A stretch of DNA of 18,998 nucleotides from Alphaproteobacteria bacterium (GTDB lineage Bacteria; Pseudomonadota; Alphaproteobacteria; Rhizobiales; Aestuariivirgaceae), in assembly GCA_026400595.1 (NCBI GenBank), contig JAPLOT010000335.1, positions 1 to 18,998 of the forward strand, given 5' to 3'. The notes beneath the pieces are model-generated. The model was not told the origin of the DNA. It did not search any database and worked only from the letters and a program-made list of their open reading frames with translations. Position numbers and translations under genes: made by a program. Position 1 is the stretch's first letter, and the number at the start of each line of letters is the position of its first letter. Below are positions 15,094 to 18,998 of the stretch, one piece after another.

Positions 15094-15981
15094 ATGGCGA
15101 TTTCCAGCATGACCGGCTATTCCCGCAGCGCGGGAAGCCTCGACGGCCTCCACTGGCAATGGGAGGTCAAGAGCGTCAACGGCAAGGCTCTCGACCTGCG
15201 CTGCCGTCTCCCCGTCGGATATGAGGCGCTCGAGCCGCAGCTGCGCGCCACGGCATCCCGCATCCTCAAGCGCGGCAACCTCCAGGCCAGTTTGAACCTC
15301 ACGGGCGCGACCAGGTCTGAGGAGGTTCGTCTCAACACCGAGGTTCTGGAACAGGTCATCGCGGCCGGTGAAGCGCTGCGCGGGCGTATCGGCGGGGACG
15401 CGCTCCGGGCCGACCAGCTGCTGGGCCTGCGCGGCGTGCTGGATGTGGCTACGCCACTCGAGGACGAGGCGGAGGTCGAACGACGACATGACGCAATTCT
15501 GGCCTCCTTCCTTCGGGCGCTCGAAGGGCTGGATGCCGCGCGACGCGAGGAGGGCGCGCGGCTTGCCGCGGTTCTCGCGTCCCAGATCGAACGCGTCGGG
15601 TCTCTGGTCGCAGCGGCCCGCGACAATCCGGCCCGCAGTGCCGAGGCCATCCGGGCCCGGCTGGCCGAACAGATCGCCCGCCTGATGGAGACCGGAGCCG
15701 ACCTCGATCCCGACCGGCTGCACCAGGAGGCCATCCTCATCGCCACGCGCAGCGACATTCAGGAGGAACTGGACCGGCTGGTGTCCCACGTCGAGGCCGC
15801 CCGCAAGCTGCTGGCCTCGGGCGATGCCATCGGCCGCAAGTTCGACTTCCTCGCGCAGGAGTTCAACCGCGAGGCCAACACGCTCTGTTCCAAGGCCATC
15901 GACCGGTCGCTCACCGCCATCGGCCTCGATCTCAAGACGGTGATCGACCAGATGCGCGAGCAGGTTCAGAACATCGAGTGA
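15094..15981 (+). CDS. yicC: YicC family endoribonuclease
   Basis: This 295-aa protein starts MAISSMTGYSRS, matching the conserved SMTG(F/Y) opening of YicC/YloC proteins, which favours the ATG at 15094 over an upstream in-frame GTG at 15073. The N-terminal YicC domain contains EVKSVNGKALDLRCRLP (about 24-40). The C-terminal DUF1732-type domain has EFNREANTLCSKA beginning near residue 256, the family's most conserved block. YicC of E. coli is reported to be an endoribonuclease that takes part in small-RNA turnover, and the same activity is inferred here. It lies between mltG and gmk, the usual alphaproteobacterial order, and stops four bases before gmk, suggesting co-expression. Confidence 0.93.
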   Translation: MAISSMTGYSRSAGSLDGLHWQWEVKSVNGKALDLRCRLPVGYEALEPQLRATASRILKRGNLQASLNLTGATRSEEVRLNTEVLEQVIAAGEALRGRIGGDALRADQLLGLRGVLDVATPLEDEAEVERRHDAILASFLRALEGLDAARREEGARLAAVLASQIERVGSLVAAARDNPARSAEAIRARLAEQIARLMETGADLDPDRLHQEAILIATRSDIQEELDRLVSHVEAARKLLASGDAIGRKFDFLAQEFNREANTLCSKAIDRSLTAIGLDLKTVIDQMREQVQNIE

Positions 15982-15985
15982 CAGC

Positions 15986-16618
15986 ATGATCGAAATTCCC
16001 CGCCGCGGCCTGCTCCTCGTCATGTCCTCGCCTTCGGGCGCGGGGAAATCCACGCTGTCGCGGCGGCTGCTGGCGTCCGATCGCAACATCACCATGTCGG
16101 TCTCGGTCACCACCCGCCCGCCGCGGCCCGGCGAGGTGAACGGGCGCGACTATCACTTCATCAGCAAGGAGGAGTTTGCGCACCTGCGCGACAGCGGACA
16201 GCTTCTCGAACACGCCGAGGTCTTCGGCAACTTCTACGGCACGCCGCGCGCACCGGTTGAGGAGGCCCTGGCCAAGGGCTGCGACGTTCTCTTCGACATC
16301 GACTGGCAGGGAACCCAGCAGCTGGCCGAGGCGATGGAGGGCGATCTCGTTCGCATCTTCATCCTGCCGCCCTCGGCCGAAGAGCTGCGCGAGCGCCTCA
16401 TCCGCCGCGCCCAGGACTCTGCCAGCGTCGTTGCCAAGCGCATGGCGGAGGCCTCGAGCGAGATCAGCCACTGGCCGGAATACGACTATGTCATCGTCAA
16501 CGAGAATCTCGATCTGGCCGGCCAGCAGATCGCCGCCATCCTCATGGCCGAACGCCTGCGCCGCCGCCGCCGGACGGGGCTCGCGCAATTCGTGCGGGAC
16601 CTCAATCTGAAGCTCTGA
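15986..16618 (+). CDS. gmk: Guanylate kinase
   Basis: Gmk (210 aa) phosphorylates GMP to GDP with ATP, an essential step of guanine nucleotide and (p)ppGpp metabolism. The P-loop PSGAGKST lies at residues 16-23. The GMP-binding segment VTTRPPRPGEVNGRDYHF and then EHAEVFGNFYGTP are complete, as is the DIDWQGTQQL strand. The C-terminal lid has RRAQDSASVVAKRM. The length is typical. The ATG is four bases after the yicC stop, and the ribosome-binding site is weak, so coupling is likely. It ends the plus-strand run and converges with the small secreted-protein gene, only nine bases away. Confidence 0.97.
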   Translation: MIEIPRRGLLLVMSSPSGAGKSTLSRRLLASDRNITMSVSVTTRPPRPGEVNGRDYHFISKEEFAHLRDSGQLLEHAEVFGNFYGTPRAPVEEALAKGCDVLFDIDWQGTQQLAEAMEGDLVRIFILPPSAEELRERLIRRAQDSASVVAKRMAEASSEISHWPEYDYVIVNENLDLAGQQIAAILMAERLRRRRRTGLAQFVRDLNLKL

Positions 16619-16627
16619 CCCGCACCG

Positions 16628-16936
16628 CTACCGGCGGATTCGCCGCACGCTCATCACCCTGCCATCGCGGGACCGCAGGACGACTTCGTAGCGGTTGCCG
16701 CCGCGCCAGCCGCGATAGACGAAGCGGCTTCCGCGACAGTCGATGCGGCGCACGTCGCGCCAGCCGCGATTGCGCAGCCGGCGTTCCCCCTGGGCGCACG
16801 TGATGCCGCGGCCGTTGCTGATGCTGCTGCCGATGTTGATGTTGATCGTGACGGCGCTGGCATCGCTCGCCGGCAGTGCCGGCGCCAGTAACAGTCCCAG
16901 CGTGACGGCAATGACTGCGATCATGGTTCGTTTCAT
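16628..16936 (-). CDS. Small secreted Arg-rich protein
   Basis: This 102-aa protein has a Sec signal peptide (MKRTMIAVIAVTLGLLL and on, cleavage expected around residues 25-28). A strand-like VTININIG follows and then a basic domain with about 20 arginines between residues 43 and 102. Two cysteines, C47 (GITCAQG) and C67 (IDCRG), could form a disulfide. The C-terminal RYEVVLRSRDGRVMSVRRI resembles the repeat unit of PepSY-like domains (aromatic, beta strand, DG turn, beta strand). Similar small proteins occur in Hyphomicrobiales but I know no function. An AGGA element about eight bases upstream on the minus strand supports the ATG at 16936. It appears monocistronic, divergent from ureF and convergent with gmk. 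Confidence 0.75.
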   Translation of the reverse strand: MKRTMIAVIAVTLGLLLAPALPASDASAVTININIGSSISNGRGITCAQGERRLRNRGWRDVRRIDCRGSRFVYRGWRGGNRYEVVLRSRDGRVMSVRRIRR

Positions 16937-17126
16937 GTCTGTTGTCCTGTTCTGCTGGCGCTACGGCTCAGAAACGCAGCATGCCCGCCCTTGGCGTCCT
17001 TGCCAATCCTCTTCATGAACATGCCTGACGGGTGCCTGCCTTGTGCGATGGTGGCTGGACCTCGGCGGGCCCTGTGCCCTACAGTCCGCGACTCTGCGAT
17101 CCTGAAACTGACGAGGGCCTGATGCA

Positions 17127-17798
17127 ATGACCGCGACGGGACTGCCGCTTCAACTCTTGCGCCTGGTCAGCCCCAGCCTGCCGGTGGGCGCCTTCTCCTA
17201 CTCGCGCGGTCTGGAATGGGCGGTGCAGGCCGGCTGGGTGAAGGACGAAGCGGGCGCGCGGGACTGGATCCTGGGCACGCTCGAGCAGTCATATGCCGCG
17301 CTCGACGCGCCGCTCTTCTTGCGCATGATGCAGGCATTGCAGCGTGACGACACGGAAGCCTTCGGCGCCTGCGATGCATGGCTTGCCGCGAGCCGCGAAA
17401 GCCGCGAGATCCAGTTGGAAGATCGCCGCATGGCCGAAGGCCTGTGCCGCCTGCTCAAGGATCTCGGCCTGTCGTCGCCCTGGGTCGAACCTGGCAAGCT
17501 GAGCAGCTACCCCGCCGCCTTTGCGCTGGCGGCCTCGCATTGGAAGGTGGCTCCGGAAGCTGCCTTGCTGGGCCTGATGTGGACCGTGGTCGAAGGCCAG
17601 GCCGCGGCGGCGGTCAGGCTGGTGCCGCTTGGACAGACCGCCGCACAGCGCATTCTGGTGGCAAGCCCCGATGTCATAACGCGCAGTGCCGCGAAGGCGC
17701 GGGCGCTGGAGGATGACGAGATCGGCAATGTCTCGCATCGGCTCGCCATGGCCAGCGCCTGGCACGAGACCCAGTACAGCCGCCTCTTCCAGTCGTGA
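17127..17798 (+). CDS. ureF: Urease accessory protein UreF
   Basis: UreF (223 aa) joins UreD/UreH and UreG in the complex that loads nickel into apo-urease, and acts as the regulator or fidelity factor for UreG GTP hydrolysis. The family signature SPSLPVGAFSYSRGLEWAVQ starts at residue 15. The helical body and WHETQYSRLFQS tail are normal. The ATG at 17127 has GAGGG about ten bases upstream. An ATG five bases earlier opens only a two-codon frame (ATG CAA TGA) overlapping the start. Unusually for urease clusters, ureF is alone on its strand and faces ureC, with three bases between their stops. No ureE precedes it and no ureG follows it in the window. Confidence 0.95.
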   Translation: MTATGLPLQLLRLVSPSLPVGAFSYSRGLEWAVQAGWVKDEAGARDWILGTLEQSYAALDAPLFLRMMQALQRDDTEAFGACDAWLAASRESREIQLEDRRMAEGLCRLLKDLGLSSPWVEPGKLSSYPAAFALAASHWKVAPEAALLGLMWTVVEGQAAAAVRLVPLGQTAAQRILVASPDVITRSAAKARALEDDEIGNVSHRLAMASAWHETQYSRLFQS

Positions 17799-17801
17799 GC
17801 G

Positions 17802-18998
17802 TCAGAACAGGAAGTAGCGCTGAGTCATCGGCAACTCGCGCGCCGGTTCGCAGGTGATGACCTTCCCATCGACGCGTACCTGGTAGGTCTGCGGATCAAC
17901 CTCGATCTTCGGTGTCAGCGCGTTGTGGATCATGTCCTTCTTGCGGATCATGCGCGTGTTGCTCACTGCCACCAGCGACTTGTTCAGCTTGAGCTTGCTG
18001 CCGATGCCCGCAGCGAGCGCTGCCTTCGAGACGAAGGTCACGCCGGTGGCTGCACGTGCACGTCCGTAGAGTCCGTACATCGGCCGGTAGTGCACCGGCT
18101 GCGGCGTGGAGATCGAGGCATTGGGATCGCCCATCGGTGCCGTCGCGATCATGCCGCCCAGCAGAACCAGGGATGGCTTGACGCCGAAGAATGCGGGTTT
18201 CCACAAGACGAGGTCGGCGCGCTTTCCCACTTCGATGGAGCCGACCTCATGCGCGATGCCATGCGTGATGGCCGGATTGATCGTGTGCTTCGCCACGTAG
18301 CGGCGGACACGGAAATTGTCGTTGCGCGCGCTGTCTTCTTCCAGAGGCCCGCGCTGCACCTTCATCTTGTGGGCCGTCTGCCAGCAGCGCAGCGTGGTCT
18401 CGCCGATGCGGCCCATGGCCTGCGAGTCCGACGACATCATCGAGAAGGCGCCGAGGTCGTGCAGGATGTCTTCGGCGGCGATGGTCTCCTTGCGGATGCG
18501 CGACTCGGCAAAGGCCACGTCTTCCGGAATGGACGGGTTGAGATGATGGCACACCATCAGCATGTCGAGATGCTCGTCGATGGTGTTCATCGTGTAGGGC
18601 CGTGTCGGATTGGTGGACGAAGGCAGGATGTTCTCCTGGCCCGCCGCCGTGATGATGTCGGGAGCGTGGCCGCCGCCGGCCCCCTCCGTGTGGAAGCTGT
18701 GGATGGCCCGGCCCTTCATCGCGGCGAAGGTATCGCGCACGAAGCCGCTTTCGTTCAGCGTGTCGGTGTGAAGACCCACCTGCACGTCTTCCTCGTCGGC
18801 CACAGTGAGGCAGGTGTCGATGGCGGCGGGCGTCGTTCCCCAATCCTCGTGCAGCTTGAGGCCGAGGGCGCCGGCATGGATCTGCTCGCGCAGGGGCTCG
18901 ACGTGGCTGGCATTGCCCTTGCCCATGAAGCCCACGTTGATGGGGAGATCCTCCGCGGCTTCGAGCATGCGGTGGATGTACCAGGGTCCCGGCGTCAC
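17802..18998 (-). CDS. ureC: Urease alpha subunit UreC (5' partial; C-terminal 398 residues)
   Basis: UreC is the nickel-dependent catalytic subunit of urease, hydrolysing urea to ammonia and carbamate. The visible part runs to the window edge and its first codon is internal. Adding 169 to residue numbers aligns it exactly with the 567-aa Klebsiella enzyme. All the active-site residues in that span are there: K217 (carbamylated nickel bridge) and H219 in GLKLHEDWG, H246 in VGLHTDTLNESGF, H272 in FHTEGAGGGHAPD, the flap C319-H320 in MVCHHLNP, and D360 in SMMSSDSQAMGRIGE. The C-terminus LPMTQRYFLF is complete. It should therefore be a functional enzyme. The rest of ureC and probably ureA/B lie beyond base 18998. 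Confidence 0.97.
   Translation of the reverse strand: MTPGPWYIHRMLEAAEDLPINVGFMGKGNASHVEPLREQIHAGALGLKLHEDWGTTPAAIDTCLTVADEEDVQVGLHTDTLNESGFVRDTFAAMKGRAIHSFHTEGAGGGHAPDIITAAGQENILPSSTNPTRPYTMNTIDEHLDMLMVCHHLNPSIPEDVAFAESRIRKETIAAEDILHDLGAFSMMSSDSQAMGRIGETTLRCWQTAHKMKVQRGPLEEDSARNDNFRVRRYVAKHTINPAITHGIAHEVGSIEVGKRADLVLWKPAFFGVKPSLVLLGGMIATAPMGDPNASISTPQPVHYRPMYGLYGRARAATGVTFVSKAALAAGIGSKLKLNKSLVAVSNTRMIRKKDMIHNALTPKIEVDPQTYQVRVDGKVITCEPARELPMTQRYFLF

Noticed and set aside
14269..16113. 614-codon frame on the minus strand across mltG, yicC and gmk
   Set aside because: It spans three genes with clear family motifs on the other strand; its own peptide is Arg/His-rich and has no domain. High GC makes such shadows common.
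16933..17127. 64-codon minus-strand frame upstream of the small secreted protein
   Set aside because: It fills the divergent spacer before ureF, overlaps the ureF start, has unremarkable composition and no motif; promoters are more likely here.

Overview
The window looks like chromosomal core DNA of a GC-rich alphaproteobacterium, most likely Hyphomicrobiales (Rhizobiales)-like. The reasons are the strong G/C third-position bias, the orders acpP-fabF-mltG-yicC-gmk and tlpA<>argH-lptM-lysA, and a long low-complexity DUF4175 (TIGR02302-type) protein, a family described from Alphaproteobacteria. There are no tRNAs, rRNAs, insertion sequences, CRISPR arrays or phage genes, and no gene-free stretch exceeds 300 bases.

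Layout: (1) Bases 1-3397, plus strand: the end of an unidentified gene, then a tightly packed xerC, TraB/GumN-family and FAD-dependent oxidoreductase operon, closed by a 10-bp GC hairpin. (2) Bases 3398-3589: an AT-richer convergent spacer with a perfect TGTGA-N6-TCACA palindrome. (3) Bases 3590-10374, minus strand, transcribed in the order argH, lptM (33 aa), lysA, DUF4175 protein, LivH-type permease, lipoprotein. This joins the last step of arginine synthesis and the last step of lysine synthesis to an outer-membrane assembly lipoprotein and to poorly characterised envelope genes. (4) tlpA at 10410, divergent from argH with only 35 bases between them. (5) A DUF4893-type secreted protein, minus strand. 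(6) Bases 11872-16618, plus strand: acpP, fabF, mltG, yicC, gmk, which covers fatty-acid elongation, termination of glycan strands, RNA turnover and GMP phosphorylation. (7) A small Arg-rich secreted protein, minus strand. (8) ureF (plus) facing the C-terminal 398 residues of ureC (minus), whose 5' part lies beyond the window.

Most of this is ordinary housekeeping DNA and I see no clear new defence or mobile system. The points most worth a second look are an apparent one-base frameshift in the tail of mltG, an orphan LivH-like permease that starts with TTG inside the stop codon of the preceding gene and is coupled to a lipoprotein of unknown role, a convergent ureF/ureC arrangement with no ureE or ureG in view, and a minimal LptM gene that is easy to miss.
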